A DNA stretch of 64,000 nt from Mycolicibacterium sp. P1-5 (lineage in GTDB: Bacteria; Actinomycetota; Actinomycetes; Mycobacteriales; Mycobacteriaceae), in contig NZ_NPKT01000007.1 in the NCBI RefSeq assembly GCF_008329565.1, forward strand, positions 150,879 to 214,878, in the 5' to 3' direction. The notes beneath the pieces are model-generated. The model was not told the origin of the DNA and did not search any database. It worked only from the letters and a program-made list of their open reading frames with translations. This document shows positions 43,536 through 52,075 of this stretch, one piece after another (position 1 is the stretch's first letter; each line of letters begins with the position of its first letter). Position numbers and translations under genes: made by a program.

Positions 43536-43549
43536 TAGAACCTGTTCTA
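43536..43549. promoter_or_regulatory. KstR-type operator upstream of the DUF35-like/ltp operon
   Basis: TAGAACCTGTTCTA matches the consensus, with perfect six-base arms around CT. It lies nine bases upstream of the plus-strand GTG at 43559 and 44 bases from the minus-strand start at 43491, so it can govern both. Confidence 0.78.
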
Positions 43550-43558
43550 CTCGATGAT

Positions 43559-44557
43559 GTGACCACCAGCCAAAGCAGCCCGGTGCAGATCGACGCGCAT
43601 CAGAAGCCCCTTTCGGCACCGCTGAAGCTGTCATTCGACTACACCCGTTCAGTCGGACCACTCCTCGGCCAGTTCTTCACCGCACTGCGTGAGCGACGCA
43701 TCCTCGGTGTCCGCGGTTCGGACGGGCGAGTGCTCGTACCACCCGCTGAGTATGACCCGGTGACTTATGCGCCGTTGACGGAGGTGGTGCCGGTCGCCGG
43801 CGTCGGAACCGTCGAGTCGTGGACCTGGCAGTCCGAACCGCTGGAGGGCCAGCCTCTTGACAAGCCGTTCGCGTGGGCGCTGATCAAACTCGACGGTGCC
43901 GACACCACTCTGCTGCACGCCGTCGCCGCGGGCTCATCCGACGCGATCAGCACCGGCGCGCGGGTTCATGCGCACTGGATCGACGAACCGGTGGGTGCGA
44001 TCACCGACATCGCCTACTTCGAACTCGGTGACGCGGAAGAATCGGTGGAGCCGTCCGCCGACACCGACGACCGCGAACCGGTGACCATGCTGGTGTCGCC
44101 GAGCAGCATCGAAATCCAGCACACCGCATCGCTTCCCGAAAGCGCTTTCCTGCGCGGCCTGGAGGACGGCAAGCTGCTCGGTGCCCGCACGGGCGCCGGC
44201 GGGAAGGTGTACTTCCCTCCGAAGGAAGCCGACCCGGCCACCGGGCTGGAGTTGGACAACTTCCTCGAGCTGCCCGACAAGGGCACCGTGACGACGTTCG
44301 CCATCATCAACATCCCGTTCGCAGGTCAGCGCATCAAGCCGCCGTACGTCGCGGCCTACGTGCTGCTCGACGGGGCCGATATCCCGTTTCTGCACCTGAT
44401 CCAGGAAATCGACGTCGCCGAAGTGCGGATGGGCATGCGGGTGCAGGCGGTGTGGAAGCCCCGGGACGAATGGGGCCTCGGCATCGACAACATCGAGTAC
44501 TTCAAACCGACCGGCGAACCCGACGCCGACTACGACACCTACAAGCACCACCTCTAA
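43559..44557 (+). CDS. duplicated, cysteine-less DUF35-like OB-fold protein (Rv3521-like)
   Basis: The product is 332 aa made of two DUF35-like halves (about 20-165 and 180-320). In each half the place where the zinc ribbon normally has its Cys pairs reads instead like Gly-Ser-Asp-Gly-Arg-Val-Leu-Val-Pro-Pro or Gly-Ala-Gly-Gly-Lys-Val-Tyr-Phe-Pro-Pro, and the whole protein contains no cysteine. DUF35 proteins act as partners of thiolase-fold enzymes, for example ChsH2 with Ltp2. ltp4 and ltp3 follow directly, so a partner role is likely. GTG start, no strong ribosome-binding site. Confidence 0.75.
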   Translation: MTTSQSSPVQIDAHQKPLSAPLKLSFDYTRSVGPLLGQFFTALRERRILGVRGSDGRVLVPPAEYDPVTYAPLTEVVPVAGVGTVESWTWQSEPLEGQPLDKPFAWALIKLDGADTTLLHAVAAGSSDAISTGARVHAHWIDEPVGAITDIAYFELGDAEESVEPSADTDDREPVTMLVSPSSIEIQHTASLPESAFLRGLEDGKLLGARTGAGGKVYFPPKEADPATGLELDNFLELPDKGTVTTFAIINIPFAGQRIKPPYVAAYVLLDGADIPFLHLIQEIDVAEVRMGMRVQAVWKPRDEWGLGIDNIEYFKPTGEPDADYDTYKHHL

Positions 44558-44570
44558 AGGGACTTGCCAC

Positions 44571-45635
44571 ATGACATTTCGCGATGTAGCGGTCGTCGGT
44601 TTCGCGCATGCCCCGCATGTCCGACGCACCAACGGCACCACCAACGGCGTCGAGATGCTGATGCCGTGTTTTCATCAGCTCTACGACGAACTCGGCCTGC
44701 AGCAGACCGACATCGGATTCTGGTGCTCCGGATCATCGGATTACCTTGCCGGCCGTGCGTTTTCGTTCATTTCGGCGATTGACTCGATCGGGGCAATTCC
44801 GCCGATCAACGAGTCACACGTCGAGATGGATGCGGCGTGGGCCCTGTACGAGGCCTACATCAAGATCCTGACCGGGGAGGTCGACACCGCGCTGGTCTAC
44901 GGCTTCGGCAAGCCGTCGGCAGGCACGCTTCGCCGGGTGCTCGCGCTCCAGACCGACCCGTACACGGTCGCACCACTGTGGCCCGATTCGGTGTCGATAG
45001 CCGGCCTGCAGGCACGGTTCGGCCTGGACTCCGGCAAGTGGACTGAGGAGCAGATGGCCCAGGTGGCGCTGGACTCCTTGACGGCTGCCCAGCGCACCGA
45101 CTCCGAGAAGCCGGCCAAGAGCATCGATGAACTGCTGTCGCGGCCGTACTTCTCAGATCCGTTGCACCGCCACGACATCGCGCCGATCACTGATGGCGCA
45201 TCGGCGATCATCCTCGCCGCCGGCGACAAGGCCCGCGAGCTGCGCGAGAATCCCGCCTGGATCACCGGCTTCGAGCACCGCATCGAGACGCCGGTGCTGG
45301 GCGCGCGTGACCTGACCACGTCTCCGTCGACCGCGGCGTCGGCCAACGCGGCGACCGCCGGTGACGCCGGCTCGATCGAGGTCGCCGAGATCTACGCGCC
45401 GTTCAGCCATCAGCAGTTGATCCTCGCGGAGGCCATCGGGCTTCCTGAGTCGACGAAGGTCAATCCCTCGGGCGGCGCGTTGGCCGCCAACCCGATGTTC
45501 TCGGCCGGACTCGAGCGGATCGGGTTCGCCGCCCAGCACATCTTCTCTGGTTCGGCCGGCCGCGTACTGGCGCATGCCACCAGCGGCCCCGCGCTGCAAC
45601 AGAATCTCGTCGCGGTGATGGAGGGCAAGAACTGA
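44571..45635 (+). CDS. ltp4: thiolase-fold lipid-transfer protein Ltp4
   Basis: The product is 354 aa of the SCP2-thiolase group. Conserved thiolase segments include Tyr-Ala-Pro-Phe-Ser-His-Gln and Asn-Pro-Ser-Gly-Gly-Ala-Leu-Ala-Ala-Asn-Pro. The nucleophilic Cys expected in the N-terminal half is not seen: the equivalent segment reads Ser-His-Val-Glu-Met-Asp-Ala-Ala-Trp. That points to a retro-aldolase rather than a thiolase, as known for Ltp2, and rhodococcal Ltp3/Ltp4 are implicated in C24-branched sterol side chains. Its stop overlaps the ltp3 start (TGATG). Confidence 0.85.
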   Translation: MTFRDVAVVGFAHAPHVRRTNGTTNGVEMLMPCFHQLYDELGLQQTDIGFWCSGSSDYLAGRAFSFISAIDSIGAIPPINESHVEMDAAWALYEAYIKILTGEVDTALVYGFGKPSAGTLRRVLALQTDPYTVAPLWPDSVSIAGLQARFGLDSGKWTEEQMAQVALDSLTAAQRTDSEKPAKSIDELLSRPYFSDPLHRHDIAPITDGASAIILAAGDKARELRENPAWITGFEHRIETPVLGARDLTTSPSTAASANAATAGDAGSIEVAEIYAPFSHQQLILAEAIGLPESTKVNPSGGALAANPMFSAGLERIGFAAQHIFSGSAGRVLAHATSGPALQQNLVAVMEGKN

Positions 45636-46813
45636 TGAGCAAGAAGCTAGCTGCAGTTCTGGGGACCGGCCAGACGAAGTACGTCGCCAAACGCAAAGAC
45701 GTCTCGATGAACGGCCTGGTGCGCGAGGCGATCGACCGCGCGCTCGCCGACTCGGGATCGACCTTCGACGACATCGATGCCGTCGTCGTCGGCAAGGCGC
45801 CCGACTTCTTCGAGGGCGTGATGATGCCCGAACTGTTCATGGCCGACGCCGTCGGCGCGACGGGCAAGCCGCTGATCCGCGTGCACACCGCGGGTTCGGT
45901 CGGCGGGTCGACAGCCATTGTCGCCGCCAGCATGGTGCAGTCGGGCAAGTACAAGCGCGTTCTGACCATGGCTTGGGAGAAGCAGTCCGAATCAAATGCC
46001 ATGTGGGCATTGAGCATTCCCGTGCCATTCACGAAGCCGGTTGGCGCGGGCGCAGGTGGCTACTTCGCACCGCACGTGCGCGCCTACATCCGTCGTTCCG
46101 GCGCGCCGCTGAACATCGGTGCGATCGTCGCGGTCAAGGACCGGCGCAACGGCGCCAAGAACCCACTGGCGCATCTGCACCAGCCCGACATCACCGTCGA
46201 GAAGGTGATGGAGTCCCCGATGCTCTGGGATCCCATCCGCTACGACGAGACCTGCCCGTCCTCCGACGGTGCGGCAGCCATGGTGATCGGCAACGAGGAA
46301 GCCGCTGACGCACGGGTGGCCGCAGGGCACCCGGTCGCCTGGGTGCACGCAACCGCGCTGCGCACCGAACCGTTGGCGTACGCCGGACGCGACCAGGTCA
46401 ATCCGCAGGCCAGCCGGGACGCAGCCGCCGCACTGTGGAAAGCGGCCGGGATCACCAGCCCGATCGACGAGATCGATGTGGCGGAGGTGTACGTCCCGTT
46501 CTCCTGGTACGAGCCGATGTGGCTGGAAAGCCTTGGCTTCGCACCCGAAGGCGACGGGTGGAAGCTCACCGAGGCCGGCGAGACGGCGATCGGCGGGCGT
46601 ATTCCGTTCAACCCCTCCGGTGGCGTGCTGAGCTCCAATCCCATTGGGGCGTCGGGCATGATCCGGTTTGCCGAGTCGGCGATCCAGGTGATGGGCAAGG
46701 CCGGCGATCACCAGGTTGAAGGCGCACGTAAGGCATTGGGTCATGCCTACGGCGGTGGCGCGCAGTATTACTCGATGTGGGTGGTCAGTTCCGACAAGCC
46801 CGCCAAGAAATGA
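45635..46813 (+). CDS. ltp3: thiolase-fold lipid-transfer protein Ltp3
   Basis: The product is 392 aa. SCP2-thiolase features are Glu-Val-Tyr-Val-Pro-Phe-Ser-Trp-Tyr-Glu and Asn-Pro-Ser-Gly-Gly-Val-Leu-Ser-Ser-Asn-Pro. The usual nucleophile segment reads Val-His-Thr-Ala-Gly-Ser-Val-Gly-Gly-Ser, with no Cys. With Ltp4 and the DUF35-like protein it may form a side-chain aldolase complex. It overlaps ltp4 by one base and the following F420-type gene by four (ATGA), so the unit is tightly coupled. Confidence 0.85.
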   Translation: MSKKLAAVLGTGQTKYVAKRKDVSMNGLVREAIDRALADSGSTFDDIDAVVVGKAPDFFEGVMMPELFMADAVGATGKPLIRVHTAGSVGGSTAIVAASMVQSGKYKRVLTMAWEKQSESNAMWALSIPVPFTKPVGAGAGGYFAPHVRAYIRRSGAPLNIGAIVAVKDRRNGAKNPLAHLHQPDITVEKVMESPMLWDPIRYDETCPSSDGAAAMVIGNEEAADARVAAGHPVAWVHATALRTEPLAYAGRDQVNPQASRDAAAALWKAAGITSPIDEIDVAEVYVPFSWYEPMWLESLGFAPEGDGWKLTEAGETAIGGRIPFNPSGGVLSSNPIGASGMIRFAESAIQVMGKAGDHQVEGARKALGHAYGGGAQYYSMWVVSSDKPAKK

Positions 46814-47697
46814 CCCGCATGCAGTACACGGTCAGCATCGCGTTCAGCCCGCTCGACCAGCTCATCGAAATCGCCAAGGCAGCCGAGGAACTCGGCTTCG
46901 ACAACATCGCGCTGCCGGACTCGATCTTCTATTTCGAGAAACAGTCTGTCGACTATCCCTACACGGCCGACGGCAAGCGGATGTTCGATGAGAACTCGCC
47001 CTGGGTTGATCCACTGATCCTCGCCGGCGCGTTGGGCGCGGTGACCTCGAAGCTGCGGTTCTACACCAACGTGATGAAGCTCGGCTCGCGCAACCCGCTG
47101 CTGCTGGCCCGCCAGGTCGGGTCGGTGGCGAACCTGACCAACAACCGGTTCGGCTTCGGCATCGGGATCGGCTGGGCACCTGAGGAATTCGAGTGGTGCG
47201 GGGTGCCCTACGCGAAGCGCGGCAAGCGCGTCGACGAGATGATCGACGTCATCAAGCTGGTGCTTGCCGGCGGCATGGTCGAGCACCACGGCGAGTTCTA
47301 CGACTTCGACCGGCTGCAGATGAGCCCGGCACCGTCGGAGCCGGTGCCGTTTTACGTCGGTGGCCACACCGATGTCGCGCTCAGACGCGCTGTCCGGATC
47401 GGTGACGGCTGGACCAGCGCGATGATGACGTGCGACCAGCTGGCCGAAACGATCTCAACGCTCAAGAAGCTGCTGGCCGAGGCCGGCCGTGCCGACGACC
47501 CGTTCGAGTACCAGGCCGTCTGTATCGACAAATTCGGGGTCGACGGCCATCGCGACCTGCGCGACGCGGGTGTCACCGACTACATCGGGATTCCGTGGGT
47601 GTTCGAAGGTCTCCCGTTCGACGCACCGATCGACAAGAAGATCGACTCCATGAAGCGATTCGCCGACACCTACATCCGCTCGGGCTGGCAGGACTGA
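46810..47697 (+). CDS. LLM-class F420-dependent oxidoreductase in the ltp operon
   Basis: The product is 295 aa. Luciferase-like motifs are present: Asn-Ile-Ala-Leu-Pro-Asp-Ser at the start, Phe-Gly-Ile-Gly-Ile-Gly-Trp-Ala-Pro-Glu-Glu-Phe and Val-Gly-Gly-His-Thr-Asp near the middle. The ATG at 46810 overlaps the ltp3 stop. It is diverged from the enzyme at 42460, so two F420-type oxidoreductases flank the ltp genes. A redox step in side-chain removal is inferred from the operon. Confidence 0.82.
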   Translation: MTRMQYTVSIAFSPLDQLIEIAKAAEELGFDNIALPDSIFYFEKQSVDYPYTADGKRMFDENSPWVDPLILAGALGAVTSKLRFYTNVMKLGSRNPLLLARQVGSVANLTNNRFGFGIGIGWAPEEFEWCGVPYAKRGKRVDEMIDVIKLVLAGGMVEHHGEFYDFDRLQMSPAPSEPVPFYVGGHTDVALRRAVRIGDGWTSAMMTCDQLAETISTLKKLLAEAGRADDPFEYQAVCIDKFGVDGHRDLRDAGVTDYIGIPWVFEGLPFDAPIDKKIDSMKRFADTYIRSGWQD

Positions 47698-47722
47698 TGG
47701 TGGGAGTGAGTGGGGCGAGAGC

Positions 47723-48127
47723 GTGTTGAGCACGCCGGCCCACGAGGCGGGGCGGCGATCCCGCGAGGCGGCGTTGGCTCGCGACAAGGACGCGTGGCTG
47801 GCGGTGTTCGCCGACGACGCGATCGTCGAAGACCCCATCGGCCCGTCGCATTTCGATCCCGAGGGCCATGGTCATCGCGGCAAGGAAGCGATCGCGAAGT
47901 TCTACGACATGGCGATCGCGCCGAGCAGGCTGACCTTCAACTTCGAGAAGACTTATCAGTGCGGCAATGAGGAAGCCAACGTCGGCCACATCGTGATCGA
48001 GTCGAGCGGCTACCGCGTGATCGCCGAGGGCGTGTTCACCTACCGGGTCAATGACGACGGCAAAATCGTTGCGCTGCGGGCTTATTGGGAGCTCGACAAG
48101 GCAACGGCGAGCGCCCAGAAAATCTAG
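47723..48127 (+). CDS. NTF2/SnoaL-like (ketosteroid-isomerase-fold) protein
   Basis: The product is 134 aa from GTG 47723, with GGGGCGAGAGC upstream. The cone-shaped NTF2 fold is indicated by Asp-Ala-Trp-Leu-Ala-Val-Phe-Ala-Asp-Asp-Ala, Asp-Pro-Ile-Gly-Pro-Ser and Ala-Leu-Arg-Ala-Tyr-Trp-Glu-Leu. Steroid delta-isomerases and SnoaL cyclases share this fold. The location, 26 bases after the F420-type gene, suggests it acts with the Ltp set on a steroid intermediate. The exact reaction is unknown. Confidence 0.75.
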   Translation: MLSTPAHEAGRRSREAALARDKDAWLAVFADDAIVEDPIGPSHFDPEGHGHRGKEAIAKFYDMAIAPSRLTFNFEKTYQCGNEEANVGHIVIESSGYRVIAEGVFTYRVNDDGKIVALRAYWELDKATASAQKI

Positions 48128-48146
48128 GTCGCTGGGCTCAACGGCC

Positions 48147-48416
48147 CTACGCGCGACGGGTTTCCGATGTCCAGACCCGGCCGTCGTAGTACCGCACCAT
48201 TCGGTGATCGTTCTGATCTGGGTACCACCCCGGCGTCAACCCACCTGATTGAACCGGCTCCTGGCGGACGGGTTGCTGCTGCACGACCGTCCGCTCGCGA
48301 TATGGCCGCTCCCGCGGCGCCAGGGCGAAACGAACCGCCCACACGACCACCGCGATGATGATTATGACGAACACGATCCAGATCAACGAGTTGAGCGACC
48401 CGACGACGTTGGACAT
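48147..48416 (-). CDS. small membrane protein with DUF2510-type C-terminus
   Basis: The product is 89 aa: one long hydrophobic helix (about 10-33), a basic linker and a C-terminal Pro-Gly-Trp-Tyr-Pro-Asp...Val-Arg-Tyr-Tyr-Asp-Gly-Arg-Val-Trp-Thr, the signature of DUF2510 domains found near membranes in actinobacteria. A GAAGGG lies upstream of its ATG. It is convergent with the NTF2-like gene. Function unknown. Confidence 0.75.
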   Translation of the reverse strand: MSNVVGSLNSLIWIVFVIIIIAVVVWAVRFALAPRERPYRERTVVQQQPVRQEPVQSGGLTPGWYPDQNDHRMVRYYDGRVWTSETRRA

Positions 48417-48443
48417 GGTGAAACCCTTCTGATGCTCGCGAGG

Positions 48444-48578
48444 TCAGGCGGCAGGCGCCGGAGCTTCGTCGTACACGGCGGGCCATGCGATCAGTGCTGG
48501 CGCCGCTAACGAGCACGCCGCACATATCGCGGCGTCAATGGTGGGATAGCCACACGCCGGGCAAACGTCGAGTGCCAT
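48444..48578 (-). CDS. 44-residue zinc-ribbon-like protein
   Basis: An ATG at 48578 (GGAGGA upstream; another ATG at 48584) opens a 45-codon frame ending at 48444. The product starts Met-Ala-Leu-Asp-Val-Cys-Pro-Ala-Cys-Gly-Tyr-Pro and has a second pair Cys-Ala-Ala-Cys, giving CxxC...CxxC spacing of a small zinc ribbon, then an Ala/Pro-rich tail. It sits upstream of the DUF2510-type gene on the same strand and may be co-expressed. Function unknown. Confidence 0.6.
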   Translation of the reverse strand: MALDVCPACGYPTIDAAICAACSLAAPALIAWPAVYDEAPAPAA

Positions 48579-48669
48579 CTTCATTCCTCCATCCACCGCA
48601 CCTTTTCAACTTGCGGGTTAATACCCTGCGCAGTGGGGGGCCAAACGCGTCCGCGTCGCGGCGGCCGGG

Positions 48670-49194
48670 TCAGACTTCTTCGAAGCCGGTCAGATAGCGC
48701 TGCGCCAGATCCTGGTACGCCTTCGGGTTGATGTTCACCCAGACCTCGGCGCCGGTACCTGCGATCGGCCCCTTCACCTTCGCCGGTGATCCCGTCACCA
48801 GCACCTCGTCGGGGATGTGTGTGCCACCGACCACCAGCGAGTGCGCGGCGATCATGCTGCGCTTGCCGATCACCGCACCGTCGAGCACCGTGCAGTGGTT
48901 GGCGATCAGTGCCTCGGCGCCGACGTGGACGCCATGGATCGTGCACATGTGCGCGATCGTGGCCCCTGGACCGATGTCGACCGGGATGCCCGGCGGGGCG
49001 TGCAGCACCGACCCGTCCTGCACATTGGCCCCCTGCCGGATCACAATCGGTGCGTAGTCGCCGCGCAGTACCGCGTTGAACCAGACCGATGCGCCGGCCT
49101 CCACGGTGACGTCTCCGATGAGCACGGCCGTCGGTGCGACGAAGGCGGTCGGATCCACCCGGGGTGATCGGCCCTCGAACGAATACATCGGCAT
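48670..49194 (-). CDS. gamma-carbonic-anhydrase-family hexapeptide-repeat protein
   Basis: The product is 174 aa, a left-handed beta-helix of hexapeptide repeats. The three zinc-ligand positions of the gamma-CA family are present: His in Ser-Val-Leu-His-Ala-Pro-Pro-Gly, and two in Ala-His-Met-Cys-Thr-Ile-His-Gly. It is divergent from kshA with a KstR operator between, as for Rv3525c. Whether it hydrates CO2 or handles a CoA ester is unknown. Confidence 0.85.
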   Translation of the reverse strand: MPMYSFEGRSPRVDPTAFVAPTAVLIGDVTVEAGASVWFNAVLRGDYAPIVIRQGANVQDGSVLHAPPGIPVDIGPGATIAHMCTIHGVHVGAEALIANHCTVLDGAVIGKRSMIAAHSLVVGGTHIPDEVLVTGSPAKVKGPIAGTGAEVWVNINPKAYQDLAQRYLTGFEEV

Positions 49195-49269
49195 CGTTCA
49201 GATATACCGCACTTCAGGTGGGTAATTCGCAGACAGCACAGCTCTCATTGCGCAATCGGACGTCAAAAC

Positions 49270-49284
49270 TGTAACGTGTTCTAG
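49270..49284. promoter_or_regulatory. KstR-type operator upstream of kshA
   Basis: TGTAACGTGTTCTAG keeps the AAC-N2-GTT core with one altered arm base. It lies 30 bases upstream of the kshA GTG and 75 bases from the divergent carbonic-anhydrase-like start. Confidence 0.75.
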
Positions 49285-49314
49285 TTAGAACCTACGAGTT
49301 GGAGGGGGCGCGAG

Positions 49315-50457
49315 GTGACAAGCGGCATTCGCGAGATCGACACCGGAACCCTGCCGGACCGGTACGCCCGGGGTTGGCACTGCCTGGGCCCGGTCACTGA
49401 CTACCTGGACGGAAAGCCGCACCCGATCGAGGCGTTCGGCACCAAACTGGTGGTGTTCGCCGATTCCCACGGCGACGTGCACGTCCTCGACTCCTACTGC
49501 CGCCACATGGGCGGTGACTTGTCGCAGGGCACCATCAAGGACGACGCCCTGGCCTGCCCGTTCCACGACTGGCGGTGGGGCGGGGACGGTCGCTGCAAAC
49601 TCGTTCCCTACGCCAAGCGGACCCCGCGGATGGCCCGGACCCGGTCCTGGGAGACCGACGTGCGCAGCGGGCTGCTGTTCGTCTGGCACGACGTTGAGGG
49701 CAATCCCCCGCAGCCCGAAGTGCGCATTCCGGAGATCCCGGAGTACACCAGCGGCGAATGGACCGAGTGGAAGTGGAACTCGATGCTGATCGAGGGTTCC
49801 AACTGCCGGGAGATCGTCGACAACGTCACTGACATGGCGCACTTCTTCTACATCCACTTCGGCCTGCCGACGTATTTCAAGAACGTCTTCGAGGGCCACA
49901 TCGCCTCGCAGTACCTGCATAACGTCGGGCGCCCCGACGTCACGCTGGGCGGCTCCGCCTACACCGAGTCGCACCTGGACTCGGAGGCGTCGTACTTCGG
50001 GCCGTCGTTCATGATCAACTGGCTGCACAACAACTACGGCGGCTTCAAAGCCGAGTCGATCCTGATCAACTGCCACTACCCGGTGACGCAGGATTCGTTC
50101 ATGCTGCAGTGGGGTGTGATCGTCGAGAAGCCCAAGGGCATGGATGACGGCATGAGCGACAAGTTGTCGGATGCGATGGTCGTCGGTGTCAGCAAGGGCT
50201 TCCTCCAGGACGTCGAGATCTGGAAGCACAAGACCCGCATCGACAACCCGTTGCTCGTCGAGGAAGACGGCGCGGTCTACCAGATGCGGCGCTGGTATCA
50301 GCAGTTCTACGTCGACGTCGCCGATGTCTCGCCCGAAATGACCGACCGTTTCGAGCTCGAGGTGGACACTGCCCCGGCCAATGAGAAATGGCAGGTGGAG
50401 GTTCAGGAGAACCTCAAGAAACAAGCCGAGGCCGAAGGCCAGCCGACCCAGGTGTGA
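49315..50457 (+). CDS. kshA: 3-ketosteroid 9-alpha-hydroxylase, oxygenase component
   Basis: The product is 380 aa. The Rieske cluster ligands are Cys62, His64, Cys81 and His84; the mononuclear iron site includes His176 and His181 in Asp-Met-Ala-His-Phe-Phe-Tyr-Ile-His. KshA with its reductase KshB hydroxylates C9 of 3-ketosteroids, which together with KstD opens ring B. GTG start at 49315 with TTGGAGGGGG upstream. kshB is not in this window. Confidence 0.95.
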   Translation: MTSGIREIDTGTLPDRYARGWHCLGPVTDYLDGKPHPIEAFGTKLVVFADSHGDVHVLDSYCRHMGGDLSQGTIKDDALACPFHDWRWGGDGRCKLVPYAKRTPRMARTRSWETDVRSGLLFVWHDVEGNPPQPEVRIPEIPEYTSGEWTEWKWNSMLIEGSNCREIVDNVTDMAHFFYIHFGLPTYFKNVFEGHIASQYLHNVGRPDVTLGGSAYTESHLDSEASYFGPSFMINWLHNNYGGFKAESILINCHYPVTQDSFMLQWGVIVEKPKGMDDGMSDKLSDAMVVGVSKGFLQDVEIWKHKTRIDNPLLVEEDGAVYQMRRWYQQFYVDVADVSPEMTDRFELEVDTAPANEKWQVEVQENLKKQAEAEGQPTQV

Positions 50458-50459
50458 AT

Positions 50460-50918
50460 ATGAGCCCCGAGGAACCGCCTGACGTCGACGATCTGGCGCG
50501 GTCGATGCTCGAGCTGCTCGGCGTGCATGAGCATGACGAGCCGCACGAGCAGAGCGACGACTCGTTCGGATCGTGGTCCAAGGCACCTGATTTCGCTGCG
50601 GATCCACAACGGATGGCCGCCGTGCAGGAGGCGACCCGCCGGGACAAGGAGCGCTACCTATCGTCCGGCCTGGTGGAGATCGACTGCCGGTTCTGCCACG
50701 TCGCGGTGAAGGTCAAGAAGCTCGGTGCAGCCCACACCGCCGTGCAGTGGAGCAACGAAGCCCAGCAACGCTGCGCGTACTTCGCCGAGATCCGTGAGGC
50801 GGGCGGTAGCAGCGCCCGGACCCGGTCCTGCCCCAAGCTGTCGGACAGCATCAAACACGCTGTCGCAGAGGGGTGTTTGGAGGAGTACTCCAGCGCACCC
50901 GCCCCTGGCGACGGCTGA
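50460..50918 (+). CDS. conserved hypothetical protein after kshA (Rv3527-like)
   Basis: The product is 152 aa, starting two bases after the kshA stop. The N-terminal third is acidic and His/Asp-rich. The C-terminal part has Asp-Cys-Arg-Phe-Cys-His and three further Cys, suggesting a small metal- or disulfide-stabilised domain. There is no signal peptide or membrane helix. Tight linkage suggests an accessory role for KshA, but nothing in the sequence proves it. Confidence 0.7.
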   Translation: MSPEEPPDVDDLARSMLELLGVHEHDEPHEQSDDSFGSWSKAPDFAADPQRMAAVQEATRRDKERYLSSGLVEIDCRFCHVAVKVKKLGAAHTAVQWSNEAQQRCAYFAEIREAGGSSARTRSCPKLSDSIKHAVAEGCLEEYSSAPAPGDG

Positions 50919-50937
50919 ATTTCCTAGCGCGAGCCCC

Positions 50938-52074
50938 CTACAGCCCCTTGAAGCGCTCCTTGACCTGCTCCTCGGTCAACCCGTAGTCGGCCAGCGAGTA
51001 GGTGTGCTTGGGCGCCCTCGGGCCCTGCTTGCTCTCCTCGTCGGTGCGCTGGATCGCCGCCCGCGCATCGTCGGTCATATCGATGCCGAAGTGCGAGTAG
51101 ATCCTCTCCACGCTGCCGATCGGTTCGCGGATGAGCTCGAAGTAATCGAGATCGAAAAACTGCGCCGGATCCTGCTTGGCCCGTTCGGCATTGAACAGCT
51201 CCAGCCCACGCGACCAGGTCTCTAGCGAGTCGGCGCCGATGACATCGCCGGTGAAGGTGTTCGACCAGCCCTCCGTGGTGTGCTGAGCCAGTGAGCACAT
51301 CGACGCCATGATCGTCTCGGCCGGCCGGTGGCACTGCACGATCAGCGCATCCGGGTAGACGGCAAACACCGCGTCCAGCGCGAACAAGTGGCTGGGATTC
51401 TTGAGAACCCAACGCTTCTCGGGGTCGTTGAGCCCGATCAGCTGCAGATTCTTGCGATGCCGCGCATACGGCTTCGTCCAATCCTGCCGAGAAAGCCACT
51501 GCGCATACGTTGGCACATGCGCGAGGGTCTCGTAGGACACCGAGTGCAGTGATTGCCGCAGCAACTGCCAGCACTCCTCCACCTCGTCGGCGGTCATGTA
51601 GTGCAAACCGGTGTAATCCGGGTTCTCCTCATGGGCCTTGGCGAATTGCGCATCGATCTGCTGGAAAACCGGGTTGTCCTTCCACGATTCCCGCGGTGGA
51701 CGGGGTTGTGGGAACTCCGCGAGCCACAGCTCCAATCCCTGGTGTCGTGGGTCGGCGGTCAGCAGCCGATGAATCGCGGTGGTGCCGGTGCGGGGCAGTC
51801 CGGTGACGAAGATCGGTCGTTCGATCGGGACGTCGGCGTGTTGCGGATACTGCTTGAAGGCGGCTTCAGAAACCAGCCTGGCCACCAACGCATTTCGCAC
51901 GAAGAACCGGTGCATCTTGCTGCCGAGCTCGGTCAGGTCCGCATCGTTGCGGAACGATTCCAGCAGCACGCTCAGCGCTTCCTGGTAGTTGTCGTCGTCG
52001 ACGCCGAAGTCGTCCATGCCCGTGGCTTTGACGGCCGAGCCTTTCAGGCTCTCGACGCTGAGGAAATCACTCAT
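50938..52074 (-). CDS. sulfotransferase-family protein (Rv3529c-like)
   Basis: The product is 378 aa. The PAPS-binding loop appears as Val-Thr-Gly-Leu-Pro-Arg-Thr-Gly-Thr-Thr, followed by a second nucleotide-contact region near Asn-Pro-Ser-His-Leu-Phe. This is the bacterial 'Sulfotransfer_3' type. It is the last of three minus-strand genes with the SDR and DUF1214-like genes, under a KstR-type operator. Sulfation of a sterol is conceivable; the substrate is unknown. Confidence 0.82.
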   Translation of the reverse strand: MSDFLSVESLKGSAVKATGMDDFGVDDDNYQEALSVLLESFRNDADLTELGSKMHRFFVRNALVARLVSEAAFKQYPQHADVPIERPIFVTGLPRTGTTAIHRLLTADPRHQGLELWLAEFPQPRPPRESWKDNPVFQQIDAQFAKAHEENPDYTGLHYMTADEVEECWQLLRQSLHSVSYETLAHVPTYAQWLSRQDWTKPYARHRKNLQLIGLNDPEKRWVLKNPSHLFALDAVFAVYPDALIVQCHRPAETIMASMCSLAQHTTEGWSNTFTGDVIGADSLETWSRGLELFNAERAKQDPAQFFDLDYFELIREPIGSVERIYSHFGIDMTDDARAAIQRTDEESKQGPRAPKHTYSLADYGLTEEQVKERFKGL

Positions 52075-52075
52075 G

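Noticed and set aside
49285..49297. Additional KstR half-site (TTAGAACC) after the kshA operator
   Set aside because: It has no second arm; only the full site at 49270-49284 meets the pattern.
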